A stretch of DNA of 64,000 nt, taken from contig JBBQFQ010000003.1 of assembly GCA_038322235.1 (NCBI GenBank), positions 62,001 to 126,000 of the forward strand, given 5' to 3'. Of this stretch, positions 52,786 to 61,602 are shown piece after piece. A program made the position numbers and the translations under genes. The notes below the pieces were generated by a model, which had not been told where the DNA came from, searched no databases, and saw only the letters and a list, made by a program, of their open reading frames with translations. Source of the stretch: SZAS-18 sp038322235. GTDB taxonomy: Bacteria; Verrucomicrobiota; Verrucomicrobiia; Chthoniobacterales; SZAS-18. Numbering within the stretch: position 1 is the stretch's first letter; each line of letters starts with the position of its first letter.

Positions 52786-52892
52786 GGGGCGACGTCAGTC
52801 GCGGGTTGACGGCGGGGGTCTTTCCCGCGAAACCCCAGTTCTCCGATCCCGCGGAGCGGCCCGATCTCCGCCCGATGCATCGGCATCGAAGG

Positions 52893-54107
52893 ATGCCATC
52901 CCCGCTCTACGTTTCCGTTACTGATACCGCGACGAATCCGGCGCGCTCGGGGATCCAGATGGTGGTCCGTTCGCTCGTCGGAGCACTCGGACGCATGGCG
53001 CGCGACCGCGCACGCCTCGTCGTGTGGCATCCGCCCACCGATTCGCTTCGCTCGATGCCGCCCGACGTGTCCGTGGGTCTCGGGGGCGAGAACTTGCGGG
53101 ACGATGCGCCCGTTCGCCTGCGGGAATGGATTGGTGAGCCGCGTCCCTGGCTGGCCGGGGCGCGTCCCGACCGACTCCCGTTGCATTTTCATCCCCGCCA
53201 CCGCCAAGAGCTGCCGGGCGCGTGGCTTCTTCTGCCTGAGCTGATCTATCGGAGTGGCAACGCCGGAAAATTTATCGCCTACGCGCATCGTCAGGGCATG
53301 CGCGTCGCGGCGATTTTTCACGACGCGATCCCCATCGAGCACCCTGAATTCGCCCCGCCCGGGCTGACGGATCTCCATCGGGAGTACATGCGCGGCCTGG
53401 CGACCTGCGATCTCCTCCTCGCCACGTCGGAGACGTCCGCGGCGAGCTGGCACGCGTTCATTCGCGAGGAAAAGCTCGCCCCGATCCCCCTGAAAATCAT
53501 CCGCCTCGCGAGCGAAATCCCCGGCGCGCCGCGGGTCCTGCAGGCCCGCCCCGTCGCCGACGACCCGGTTCGCGCGCTCTGCGTCTCTACGGCCGAGCCC
53601 CGGAAGAATCACCAAACCCTGCTGGCAGCCCTCGATTTGCTTGCGACCGAGTACGGCCGCCTCCCCCTCGAAATCGATCTCGTTGGCGCGCCCTACGCCG
53701 GGGCAGAAGCGCTCGCAACCGCACTCGAACAGGCTGGCCGGCGGCACCCCGGACGCTTCCGCTGGCACCGGCGGGCCGACACCGCCCAGCTCCGGGAACT
53801 TTATCTCGGCTGCGACTTCACGGTCTACCCTTCGCTGGTCGAGGGCTTTGGCATGCCCGTCATGGAGAGCCTCTGGTTCGCCCGGCCGTGCGTCTGCGCG
53901 AATTTCAGCATCATGGCGGAGAACGCGGCGGGCGGAGGCTGCCTGACCGTGGATGTGCGCAGTCCCAGCGCGCTCGCGGGAGCGATCAAGCTATTGATCA
54001 ACGATCCGGCCTTGCGCGCCCGTCTCGCCGAGGCAGCCACGACCCGACCCCTGAAAACGTGGGACGACTATGCGGAGCGGATCCTCGGCGCGCTCGACGC
54101 GGCTTGA
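52893..54107 (+). CDS. Family 4 glycosyltransferase
   Basis: 404 residues from ATG 52893 (MPSPLYVSVTDTATNPARSG). A GTG at 52782 that overlaps the previous stop would add 37 residues of unlikely composition, and ATG 52875 is a third choice. The GT-B pattern shows VAAIFHDAIPIEHPEF, LLLATSETSAASW, CVSTAEPRKNHQTLLAAL (linker, about 228), and E-x7-E in VEGFGMPVMESLWFARPCV (about 315). It ends the polysaccharide region. The N-terminal SGIQMVVRSLV resembles TGIQRVVR of enzymes that act on glycans at the cytoplasmic face. Confidence 0.87.
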   Translation: MPSPLYVSVTDTATNPARSGIQMVVRSLVGALGRMARDRARLVVWHPPTDSLRSMPPDVSVGLGGENLRDDAPVRLREWIGEPRPWLAGARPDRLPLHFHPRHRQELPGAWLLLPELIYRSGNAGKFIAYAHRQGMRVAAIFHDAIPIEHPEFAPPGLTDLHREYMRGLATCDLLLATSETSAASWHAFIREEKLAPIPLKIIRLASEIPGAPRVLQARPVADDPVRALCVSTAEPRKNHQTLLAALDLLATEYGRLPLEIDLVGAPYAGAEALATALEQAGRRHPGRFRWHRRADTAQLRELYLGCDFTVYPSLVEGFGMPVMESLWFARPCVCANFSIMAENAAGGGCLTVDVRSPSALAGAIKLLINDPALRARLAEAATTRPLKTWDDYAERILGALDAA

Positions 54108-54140
54108 GCGGGCCCTCCCGCTGGCCCCGGCATCCAGATC

Positions 54141-55274
54141 GTGGTTCAATTCGGGGCGATGCTCGGCACTCTGCATGATTTGACCTTTCCGGCGCTCGAG
54201 CGTGAACTCGTCGCCGGCGGCGTCCGACCTTTTCATACGCGGTCGCTTTGGCGGGCGCTCCATCGGGAAGCCTGGCGGGACGTCCGCGACCGCGAGAATT
54301 TTCTGCCACCCTTGCGGCGCTGGATCGATTCCACGCGGCCCGCGCTGGATCTGCCGGAGGTGGCCGCCGACACGGAGAGCTCGGACGGTCTCACCCGCAA
54401 ATTCCTCCTCCGGCTCGCCGATGGCCAGACGATTGAGACCGTCTTGATGCGTTTCGCGGGCCGCTTCACAGCCTGCGTCAGCACCCAGGCCGGCTGTGCC
54501 ATGGGGTGCGTGTTCTGCGCGACCGGGCAGATGGGATTCTCCCGCCAGCTCCGGCCGGGAGAGATCGTCGCGCAAGTGCTGCACGCGCAGCGGAGCCTGC
54601 GCGAAGGCGGCGGGACCGGCCTGCGGAACCTTGTGCTCATGGGCATGGGCGAGCCGTTGCACAACTACGACGCGGTCATGACGGCCCTCGAGATCATCAC
54701 GGACACGCGCGGTATGAATCTCGGCCCGAGCCGGATCACCATCAGCACCGTCGGCGTCGTGCCGGGGATTCTGCGCCTCGCGGAGGAACGCCGGCCCTAT
54801 CATCTCGCGGTCAGCCTCCACGGCGCGAGCGAGGCGGAGCGCTCCGCCCTCGTTCCCGTCAGTCGGAAGTGGCCGCTCGCGGAATTGATCGCCGCGTGCC
54901 GCACCTACGGGGACCGGACTGATCGCCGGATCTTCTTCGAGTGGACGCTGATCGCCGGGCAGAACGATTCCGTCGATCATGCCCGTCGCCTCGGCGCGCT
55001 GCTGGCTGGGATCGACGCGCACGTCAATCTCATCCCGCTGAACGCGACCGATGGTTACGCGGGTCGGGCCTCCGCGGCGGAGGCAGCGCACGCCTTTCAG
55101 GGGGCGCTGCGCGAAGCGGGCCTTCCCAGCACGATCAGACAGCGGCGCGGCATCGATGTCGCCGCTGGCTGCGGTCAACTCCGGGTCGCTCGCGGCAAAT
55201 TGCCAGATGCGCGTTCTACGGTTGCAGCAGCAGCGTCTGCTGCGCCCGCACCCGGTAGAAGCCCTGCGCGTTAG
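54141..55274 (+). CDS. rlmN: 23S rRNA/tRNA adenine-C2 methyltransferase
   Basis: A 377-residue radical-SAM enzyme that methylates A2503 of 23S rRNA and A37 of some tRNAs. The 4Fe-4S motif is CAMGCVFC (about residue 119). GMGEPLHNY (about 173), STVGVVPGI, LAVSLHGA and LNATDG are family signatures. The resolving cysteine is in AAGCGQL (about 344). The start is GTG 54141 or ATG 54159 (MLGTLHDLTFP). The last 25 residues are Ala/Pro-rich and lie antisense to the end of the convergent gene, a 59-bp tail overlap. Confidence 0.94.
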   Translation: MVQFGAMLGTLHDLTFPALERELVAGGVRPFHTRSLWRALHREAWRDVRDRENFLPPLRRWIDSTRPALDLPEVAADTESSDGLTRKFLLRLADGQTIETVLMRFAGRFTACVSTQAGCAMGCVFCATGQMGFSRQLRPGEIVAQVLHAQRSLREGGGTGLRNLVLMGMGEPLHNYDAVMTALEIITDTRGMNLGPSRITISTVGVVPGILRLAEERRPYHLAVSLHGASEAERSALVPVSRKWPLAELIAACRTYGDRTDRRIFFEWTLIAGQNDSVDHARRLGALLAGIDAHVNLIPLNATDGYAGRASAAEAAHAFQGALREAGLPSTIRQRRGIDVAAGCGQLRVARGKLPDARSTVAAAASAAPAPGRSPAR

Positions 55275-56106
55275 CGTCCGTGATCGTTGCCGGAGTCGAC
55301 ATCGTCGGGCCTCCGTTGCTGGGCAGCACTCCGAAACCCACGTCGGCAAACGTGCCGGGATTCAGGTTCGAGTTGTACTCGACCACGTAGAACCGCAGCG
55401 GCACGCTCGTCCAGCTCAGCGAGAGGGTCGTGCCCGTTTTCGTGAAGGACGTGAGCGCAAAGACCGAGTTGCGATTGTTCGGATCCGTCCCATCCCGATA
55501 TTCCTGCAGATTCGTCAGGCCGTCGCCATCCGGATCGGCCCCCGCGGCCGCGAGGGGATTGTTCGCCGCCCCGAAATTCTGGATCTTCCACGCATCCGGC
55601 ACGCCATCCCCCGCCGTGCTCAGCCCGCGTTTAATCTTCGTGGTGACGACGTTCACGTTCACGTTCGTCCCCAAGTCGATCCAGCCAATATTCGCGCCGT
55701 AGGCATAACCGGTGAGCTTGCCCGTGACGATGTCCACCTTCGGGTCGCCGTTCGCTTCGAAATTGATCCAGCCGATATTCGCGCCGTAGGCGAAGCCGCG
55801 CAGCCGGCCGTCGGGCTGGAGGTTCACCCCGAAGTCGGTCGCGGTGTTATTCTGATAATATACTCCGTTCGCGGCCGTCCCGCTCCCGAAATTGATCCAG
55901 CCCACATTCGCCGCATACGCGTAGCCGGAGCAAACATACTCCCCGATCACCACGCCGTTCGTGGTATCCCCGCGCATCCCCACCCAGCCCGCGTTGGCCG
56001 CGTAGGCGTATTGATTCGTCGGGTCGATCGTCGTCTGTCCGGAAACCGGGTCGGCGGCGAGCAGGAGGGTGGCAGCCGCAGCGAGAGAGAGGCGCGTAGC
56101 GTTCAT
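55216..56106 (-). CDS. Secreted repeat protein with calcium-binding-like motif
   Basis: 296 residues from ATG 56106. A signal peptide MNATRLSLAAAATLLLAADPVSG is followed by about four repeats around AYxANxGWI (YAYAANAGWVGM, YAYAANVGWINF, FAYGANIGWINF, YAYGANIGWIDL) up to about residue 160. DPDGDGLTNLQEYRDGTDP (about 205) is a thrombospondin-type-3/dockerin-like calcium loop. The last 80 residues are a fibronectin-like beta module (LSLSWTSVPLRFYVVEYNSNL). This arrangement is common in verrucomicrobial surface proteins of unknown role. Its 3' end overlaps the rlmN 3' end by 59 bp. The frame is open upstream to 56259, but without the signal peptide at its start. Confidence 0.8.
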   Translation of the reverse strand: MNATRLSLAAAATLLLAADPVSGQTTIDPTNQYAYAANAGWVGMRGDTTNGVVIGEYVCSGYAYAANVGWINFGSGTAANGVYYQNNTATDFGVNLQPDGRLRGFAYGANIGWINFEANGDPKVDIVTGKLTGYAYGANIGWIDLGTNVNVNVVTTKIKRGLSTAGDGVPDAWKIQNFGAANNPLAAAGADPDGDGLTNLQEYRDGTDPNNRNSVFALTSFTKTGTTLSLSWTSVPLRFYVVEYNSNLNPGTFADVGFGVLPSNGGPTMSTPATITDANAQGFYRVRAQQTLLLQP

Positions 56107-56250
56107 GTTCTTATCGGGTAATACCGGAATCCCTCGCGCAGGTTTCAATAAATCGCGCCGGAAGTCCATCCTCGATTGCGTCCGCCGACGCCGGAAAGGG
56201 AACGCCGCGCGGGGCCATTGCCGAGCGGATGCGCTAGCCGATGCTCCCGG

Positions 56251-57540
56251 ATGACCCATCGCCTCCGGTCTCTCGCTGTGGCATCCTCAGCCATGGCCTT
56301 CTTCAGCGCATCCCTCGCTCCCGCCGACCCCGCCCCGGCCCTTCCGACGGCGGCCGCGGCCACGAGCGCGATCAACGGACTCGGGCTCGATCTCTTGCGC
56401 GGAAGCGCCGTCGCGCCGGGGAATGCGCTGCTTTCACCCTTCTCGATTCAAACCGCGCTCGCGATGACCTATGCCGGGGCCGATGGCGCGACGCAGGAGG
56501 AAATGGCCCGCGTGCTGCATTACCCCGCGGATGAACCAGCGCTCCACGCCTCCTTCGCGGCGCTGAGGGGGGCGCTCGAGGCGATCGCGAGAGCGACGGC
56601 CGAACGCGTGGCCGATTCCAAGCGCTATGGGGGACCGTCGGAACCCGTCACGCTCAGCGTCGCGAACCGGCTCTTCGGTCAAAAGACGTCCGAGTTTCGC
56701 GCGCCTTTTCTGGCGCTCTTGCAGGAGCAATACGACGCCCCGCTCCAACGGATGGACTTCGCGGACCACGCCCCCGAAGCGGTGAAGGAGATCAATGCGT
56801 GGGTCGAGAAGCAGACGCGCGCTCGCATCAAGGACCTCGTCCCGCCCGGGGCGATCAATGCCGCAACCCGGCTCGTGCTGGTGAATGCCATTTACCTGAT
56901 GGCGCCGTGGGCTTCCGAGTTTTCGGCCGCGGCCACCGCCCCCGCGCCCTTCCGGGTCGACGGCAAGGAGCCGGCCGATGTGCCCACCATGGTGAAGCAG
57001 GACCAGTTTGGCTTCGCGCAGCGCGAGGGTTACCAAGCCATCACCATCCCCTACAGCGGCGGACTGCAGCTGCTCGTGCTCCTGCCGGATGCGCCGGACG
57101 GGCTGCCGGCGTTGGAGGCGAAGCTCACAGCCGCGATCCTCACCGAGGCGGCGGCGTCCACCTATGCTGATGTCATTCTGCATCTGCCCAAATTCCGCCT
57201 CGAACCTCCCCTCACGTCGCTCGGCGACGCGCTCCAGGCGCTGGGGATGAAGACCGCGTTCGACGCACCGCCGGGCAGCGCAAACTTCGACCGGATGGCT
57301 CCACGGCGTCCGAATGACTACCTTTGCATCTCAGAGGTCTTCCATAAGACATTCCTCGCGCTCGACGAGAAAGGCACCGAGGCCGCTGCCGCCACCGCGG
57401 TGATGATGCGCGCGGGCTCCGCCATGATGAAGCGTCCTGAACCCGTCGAGGTGAAGGTCGACCGCCCGTTCCTTTTCGCGATTCAGCATCGGGAGAGTGG
57501 CGCGTGCCTCTTTCTCGGTCGCGTGACAGATCCACGGTAG
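56251..57540 (+). CDS. Secreted serpin (serine protease inhibitor family)
   Basis: 429 residues from ATG 56251. The signal peptide is at about 1-25 (SLAVASSAMAFFSASLAPA). The serpin fold is clear: NALLSPFSIQTALAMTYAGADGATQEEM, VNAIYLMAPWASEFS, and a C-terminal DRPFLFAIQHRESGACLFLGRVTDP. The reactive-loop hinge DEKGTEAAAATAV (about residue 375) has the small residues needed for inhibitory insertion. The loop that follows (MMRAGSAMMKRPEPVEVKV) is about six residues longer than in alpha-1-antitrypsin, so P1 cannot be fixed. It probably inhibits extracellular or periplasmic proteases. It is divergent from the secreted repeat gene. Confidence 0.92.
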   Translation: MTHRLRSLAVASSAMAFFSASLAPADPAPALPTAAAATSAINGLGLDLLRGSAVAPGNALLSPFSIQTALAMTYAGADGATQEEMARVLHYPADEPALHASFAALRGALEAIARATAERVADSKRYGGPSEPVTLSVANRLFGQKTSEFRAPFLALLQEQYDAPLQRMDFADHAPEAVKEINAWVEKQTRARIKDLVPPGAINAATRLVLVNAIYLMAPWASEFSAAATAPAPFRVDGKEPADVPTMVKQDQFGFAQREGYQAITIPYSGGLQLLVLLPDAPDGLPALEAKLTAAILTEAAASTYADVILHLPKFRLEPPLTSLGDALQALGMKTAFDAPPGSANFDRMAPRRPNDYLCISEVFHKTFLALDEKGTEAAAATAVMMRAGSAMMKRPEPVEVKVDRPFLFAIQHRESGACLFLGRVTDPR

Positions 57541-57541
57541 T

Positions 57542-57605
57542 GGTCCCCGCGTGACTTGGCGGGTCCGCGCCGCGCGAAACCGCCATCGCGCGATGGCCGG
57601 GGACC
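57542..57605. repeat. Nested inverted repeat after the serpin gene
   Basis: Outer arms GGTCCCCG (57542-57549) and CGGGGACC (57598-57605) enclose an inner perfect palindrome CCATCGCGCGATGG (57583-57596). It begins 2 bp after the serpin stop. It could be a terminator-like structure without a T-run, or a REP-like element. Confidence 0.5.
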
Positions 57606-57991
57606 GAGGATCTCATTCAAGTCTGACCCTCCCGCGCCCTCACGGTGGCGCCGCGACCGTCACGCCGTTTGCACCGCCGCGCCTGGGCCTTCGCCTGCAC
57701 GAGCTGCGCCGCGAAGGGAATTCCACATTCCACCGTGGTGGGCCGTGGTCTCCGCCATCCGGCGGACGAGGGTAAGAAGGCAAGCGCGGGCGGCAGTGCC
57801 CCAACTCCTTCTCCCACCCCCGAAACCACCAGCCCGGCCAAGCGAGTTCGGAACTCCGCGCCAGGAACCGAGAGCAGCCAGGGCAGCGGCAATAAACAGG
57901 GCGGACGTTCGCCGGATCGCTCGCCCTCGTTCTTGCGGTCGGTCGGACTTCGGCAGATGGAGCAGGACAGGCACAGCGGGCCCGTCGGGGA
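57606..57991. other. Stretch between serpin hairpin and 21-bp array, no clear gene
   Basis: Several overlapping frames are open on both strands, but all are low-complexity (Arg/Pro/Ser/Gly) with no recognisable domain. I do not call a gene here. One minus frame running 58502-57660 would read across the array and is a weak candidate only. Confidence 0.4.
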
Positions 57992-58390
57992 TTTTCCCTG
58001 GGGCGGCGGAGATTTTCATATGCTCGGCGGTAGTTCTCACAAGAACCCCGGAGGTTTTCATAAGGACCGCGCGGGTTTTCATAAGCTCAGCGGACGTTCT
58101 CACAAGGTCCCCGGACGTTTTCATAAGGTCCGCGCGAGTTTTCACAAGCTCAGCGGAAGTTTTCACAAGATCCCCGGACGTTTTCACAAGGACCGCGCAG
58201 GTTTTCACAAGCTCGGCGGAGGTTCTCACAAGGTCCGCGGAGGTTCTCGCAAGCTCCCCGAAGCTTCTCACAAGGTCCGCGGACGTATTCACAAGGTCCC
58301 CGAAGGTTCTCACAAGCGTCCCGGAGCATTGCGCAAGCTCGGCGGAGCTTTGCACAAGCTCGGCGACCTTGAAAAAAGTCCCGCGGATGG
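57992..58390. repeat. 21-bp tandem array (about 17 clear units)
   Basis: Units begin every 21 bp without a single indel from 58013 to 58369, with degenerate edge units at 57992 and 58370. The consensus is roughly TTTTCACAAGSTCSGCGGASG. Within about 58034-58243 the units come in a three-unit order (endings like GACCGCGCGGG, CTCAGCGGACG, GTCCCCGGACG), giving a 63-bp higher-order period. The length is a multiple of three, so two plus frames and one minus frame stay open as heptad repeats (FHKLSGx, VFTSSAE, LVKTSAE). None has the strong GC3 bias of the true genes. The 58391-58510 remainder shows nothing recognisable. Confidence 0.85.
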
Positions 58391-58510
58391 AAGAAATTGT
58401 CGGGCGGTTGTCTGGGACAGCTCCAAGGCCGGACCTAAATCCGTGATGATTCCCCGCTCCCCCTTCGCGGCCATCGTTCCGGCTTCGCGCGGGCCGGAGC
58501 ACCGGTCCGT

Positions 58511-59362
58511 CTAACTCTGGCTCTTCCGTCCGCGGAAGCGGAACGCGGCGAGGCTGAGAAGGGCGCCCACGCCCGCGAAGACGGTGCCCGGCTCCGGGAC
58601 GCTCGCGACGTTCAACGACGCACCCACAGTGCTCGCGCCGAGGGTGTATGAACCGGTGAAGCCGGCAATTCCGTTGGCATTGCCGATGTTAACCGCGACG
58701 ATGTCGATCCGGTCCTGATTCGTCGCGCCGGGATCGGTGGTGAGCGCTTCATACGCATTGCCCGCGCCGACATAGAGGATCGCATTGACCACCTGGGAAG
58801 CCGAGCCGGAAGTAATGAACGTATCGTCGATGCCACCAAGAACTCCATCCGCCCCATAGAGGACGCCGACGCGATAGCTGTTGTAGGAGTCGGCGGCCGT
58901 AAAGCTGTCGGAATAGGCGAGAACGCCGTCGGTGCTGCCGAGGCTGAAGTTGAGGCCGGCCAGCGTGACGGTTTCGCCGCCGGTCCCAATGATCCGCAGA
59001 CCCCAGTGGATCCGATTCCCGTACTCGTTCGCAAAAGCTGCCCCGTAAGTCCCCACGGGATCCGCGCTGCCGTTCCAGGAGGGAAAATTCGTGACGATGT
59101 TGAGGTTCGACGGAATCGTCGATCCGCTCGGGATCGCCTGATAGAATCCGGGGGTTCCCGGGGTCCCAAAGCTCGACACTCCCGTGTAGAGGGCCGTGAT
59201 CGCGTTCGAACTCCAGGCGCCAAAGCTGGGTGAACCGTAGAAGTTCGGGGCCGCGGCCGGAATGACTTCCACGGAGACCGCCGCACGGCCCACTCCCGCG
59301 AGGAGACAAAGGGCCACGAGCCCATTGGCGAAGTTTGACCGCAGAGAGGAGGGAGACATCAT
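58511..59362 (-). CDS. PEP-CTERM sorting-domain exported protein
   Basis: 283 residues from ATG 59362 (or 59359). The signal peptide includes FANGLVALCLLAGVGRAA. The middle is a Gly/Ser/Thr/Asn-rich beta protein with no named domain. The C-terminus is the classic PEP-CTERM tripartite signal VPEPGTVFAGVGALLSLAAF followed by RFRGRK: a VPEP motif, a membrane helix and a basic tail. Such proteins are cut and anchored by exosortase, usually in polysaccharide-producing bacteria, which suits the glycan cluster 5-20 kb away. No exosortase gene is in the window. An in-frame extension to 59515 lacks a signal peptide at its start. Confidence 0.9.
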   Translation of the reverse strand: MMSPSSLRSNFANGLVALCLLAGVGRAAVSVEVIPAAAPNFYGSPSFGAWSSNAITALYTGVSSFGTPGTPGFYQAIPSGSTIPSNLNIVTNFPSWNGSADPVGTYGAAFANEYGNRIHWGLRIIGTGGETVTLAGLNFSLGSTDGVLAYSDSFTAADSYNSYRVGVLYGADGVLGGIDDTFITSGSASQVVNAILYVGAGNAYEALTTDPGATNQDRIDIVAVNIGNANGIAGFTGSYTLGASTVGASLNVASVPEPGTVFAGVGALLSLAAFRFRGRKSQS

Positions 59363-59539
59363 AGGTTCCAAGGTGATCGGGGCGGGATCCTGCCAGCGGG
59401 AGGATCGGCTGACGAGCAAAATCGGTCTGAATGCGGGGCAAGGCCAGGGCTTTTCACTTGAAGGGCCTTGAGGCTGATCAACAGGAGGCAGAAGATTCAG
59501 ACTGGACGTTTCCAACTTCTTGGGGCAAAGGATGGTGGG

Positions 59540-60904
59540 ATGAACTGTCGTGATCGTGGCGTTAAGGCTGAATCTGGACCGGGAGACGAGCCGATCTACC
59601 CGGCGAAGTCCGTCGGGTTACGGGTTTGCGCAGTGCGTTCGCCCGAGGAGGTCGCTTTTTGCAAGAGCTGCCTGTCCGCGGAGCATTCGCTGGGGGCTGG
59701 GCACCCGGCCGGCCGGGTGCTGTGGCAGATCGTGCGGCGCAGGAGCGATGAGGAAGTGGTGGCTGTGCTCCTGTGGGCGGCCAGCGCGTGGCACCTGCGC
59801 GAGCGAGACCGGTGGATTGGCTGGGACGGGCAGATGCGTTCGGCTCGTCTGGGGCTGATCGTAAACAACTCGCGTCTGCTTTTGCTGGAGAAAACCCGGG
59901 TCCCTAATCTGGCCACGCAGGTGCTGGGGGCGGTCCTGCGGGCGCTGCCCGCGCAGTGGGAGGAAGCCCACGGCTACCGGCCGCTTTTGGCCGAGGCGTT
60001 CACCGATTTGGAAACCCATCACGGCACCAGTTACAAGGCGTCGAACTGGCTGCCGCTGGGCCAGACCAAAGGCAGCGCCCGGCACGCGGCGGATTTTTAT
60101 GTGCCGCACGAGCGCCCCAAGAAGCTTTGGGTCTATGCGCTCTCGCCCGAGGCGCGCCAGCAGCTGTGCGCGGCGCAACTGGCCCCGGCGCACGCCGCCG
60201 CCGAGATCGCTCCAACGGTGCGCAGCGCGCTGCGCGCGGGCGAGTTGCGCTCGCTGCGCGAGGTCTTCGGCGCGCTGCGCGATCCCCGGCGCGTCAACAG
60301 CCGGCGCTACCCGCTGAGCGTGTTGCTGACGCTGTTGGCGCTGGGCCTGCTGGGCGGCGCGCGGACTTTGAGCGACGTGCATCGCAGCGTGCAATTGCTC
60401 AGCCAGCGAGAGCGCCAGTTGCTGGACCTGCCCAGAAAGAAGGGGACCAAATTTTACCGCGTGCCCTGCTACAACGCACTGCGCGAACTCTTGCCCATGC
60501 TCGATCTGAGCGAACTGCTCGAGCGGCTGACGGCTTGGCTTGGGCAGCACGAGGGCACGTTGCCGCGCACGCTCGCGCTCGATGGCAAGGATCTGGGCGC
60601 CCAGCTCGGGATCATCGTCAGCCTCATCAACACGACGCACAGCGGCAGCGGAACGTACCCTGGCCTCGAGCACGACGGCACCAGCGCGCCCCCGCTGGCC
60701 ATGGCCTGCGCGCTCGGCCGGGGCCACGAACAAAGCGCCGCCACCGCGTTGCTCGCCCGCGCGGACGTCAATCTGGTCGGGGCCGTGGTCACCACCGATG
60801 CGCTGCATTGCCAGAGCGCGACGCTCCATCAGATCGTCGCCGCCAAGGGCGGGGATTATCTGGTCAGCTTGAAGGGGCAAGGCGAGAACGAGATGGGGGA
60901 TTGA
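59540..60904 (+). pseudogene. DUF4338-ISAs1 transposase fusion, 3' truncated
   Basis: 454 residues. The N-terminal part (about 30-230) fits DUF4338, the domain also found in Druantia DruA, with RVLWQIVRRRSDEE, DRWIGWDGQMRSARLGLIVNNSRLLLL and WLPLGQTKGSARH. Residues about 245-450 are an ISAs1-type DDE transposase: LREVFGALRDPRRVNSRRYPL, first catalytic Asp in LALDGKDLGAQ (about 350), second in VVTTDALHCQSATLHQI (about 417), then KGGDYLVSLKG. The frame then stops. The last third, including the catalytic Glu of the WGIENxLHW-type region, is missing. It is thus an inactive remnant. Terminal inverted repeats were not found. Confidence 0.8.
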
Positions 60905-61041
60905 CTGGATTCGGCAGACATTCGCGGAGCGCGTTGCGACCCGCGGTACGATGCCTTCGAATTAATTTGTCTTCCGTCGCGCCCATCATGGACACCGAAA
61001 TAGGTTCCCGGTAGTGTCTCAGCTGTCCACCCGGCCCGAAC

Positions 61042-61581
61042 ATGAAATCGAAGCTGAAGCTCTTTGCGGTCTCCATTCTGGTCACGGCGTGTGCGATGCT
61101 CACGTTTATTTACGCCAAGCGGAGCCCGACGAACCCCGCGGTGGCGGCGATGAAGCGCGTCTCCGAAAATCTGTTCGCGACCTCGCAAATCGAACCCGAC
61201 GACCTGAAATCGCTCCTCCGGGCAGGCATCACCGCCATCGTGGATCTGCGACCGGACGGGGAAGACGCCGATCAGACGTCCTCCGCTGAAATGGAGCGCG
61301 CCGTCCGGACCATTGGAATGAAGTTTTACTACATCCCCGTGCCCCATGGCGACATTCCCGAACAGTCGGTGACTGCGCTCGCGGCCGTGCTTTCGCAACA
61401 GAAATCGCGAGCCCTGCTTTACTGTCGCTCCGGGAACCGGGCGGTACGGACCCTCGCTCTGGCGGAAGCCCAGCGGGCTGGCGGACCGAGCGCCGAAGAA
61501 ATCCGGTCCATGGTGATCGCCGCGGGTTTCGAAGCCGATGATTTGAAAGACCAAATCGCGCGTCGAATCGCGCGAAGGTGA
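61042..61581 (+). CDS. DUF442/beta-lactamase-hydrolase-like phosphatase domain protein
   Basis: 179 residues with an N-terminal membrane anchor or signal (about 5-25, LFAVSILVTACAMLTFIYA). The following domain has FATSQIEPDDLKSLLRAGITAIVDLRPDGED, YYIPVPHGD, and the cysteine loop LLYCRSGNRAVR (about 130), which matches the CRSGxR loop of the DUF442/TIGR01244 group related to tyrosine phosphatases and rhodanese partners. It probably faces the periplasm. It is 21 bp before a small membrane protein gene. Substrate is unknown; the group has been linked to sulfide metabolism in other bacteria, which nothing here supports. Confidence 0.8.
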   Translation: MKSKLKLFAVSILVTACAMLTFIYAKRSPTNPAVAAMKRVSENLFATSQIEPDDLKSLLRAGITAIVDLRPDGEDADQTSSAEMERAVRTIGMKFYYIPVPHGDIPEQSVTALAAVLSQQKSRALLYCRSGNRAVRTLALAEAQRAGGPSAEEIRSMVIAAGFEADDLKDQIARRIARR

Positions 61582-61602
61582 CCTCCTTCAACTCGAATCC
61601 CG

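Noticed and set aside
57992..58390. 21-bp array as a CRISPR array
   Set aside because: Units are contiguous with no unique spacers, and the period is 21 bp rather than about 60 bp. No cas genes are present.
57660..58502. Minus-strand heptad-repeat protein of 280 residues across the array, and two overlapping plus-strand versions
   Set aside because: All three frames are kept open by the 21-bp period, and codon third positions are not GC-rich as in real genes here. Kept only as a possibility in the findings.
59540..60904. DUF4338 region as part of a Druantia defence system
   Set aside because: It is fused to a transposase, and none of the other Druantia genes (such as the large DruE helicase) are near.
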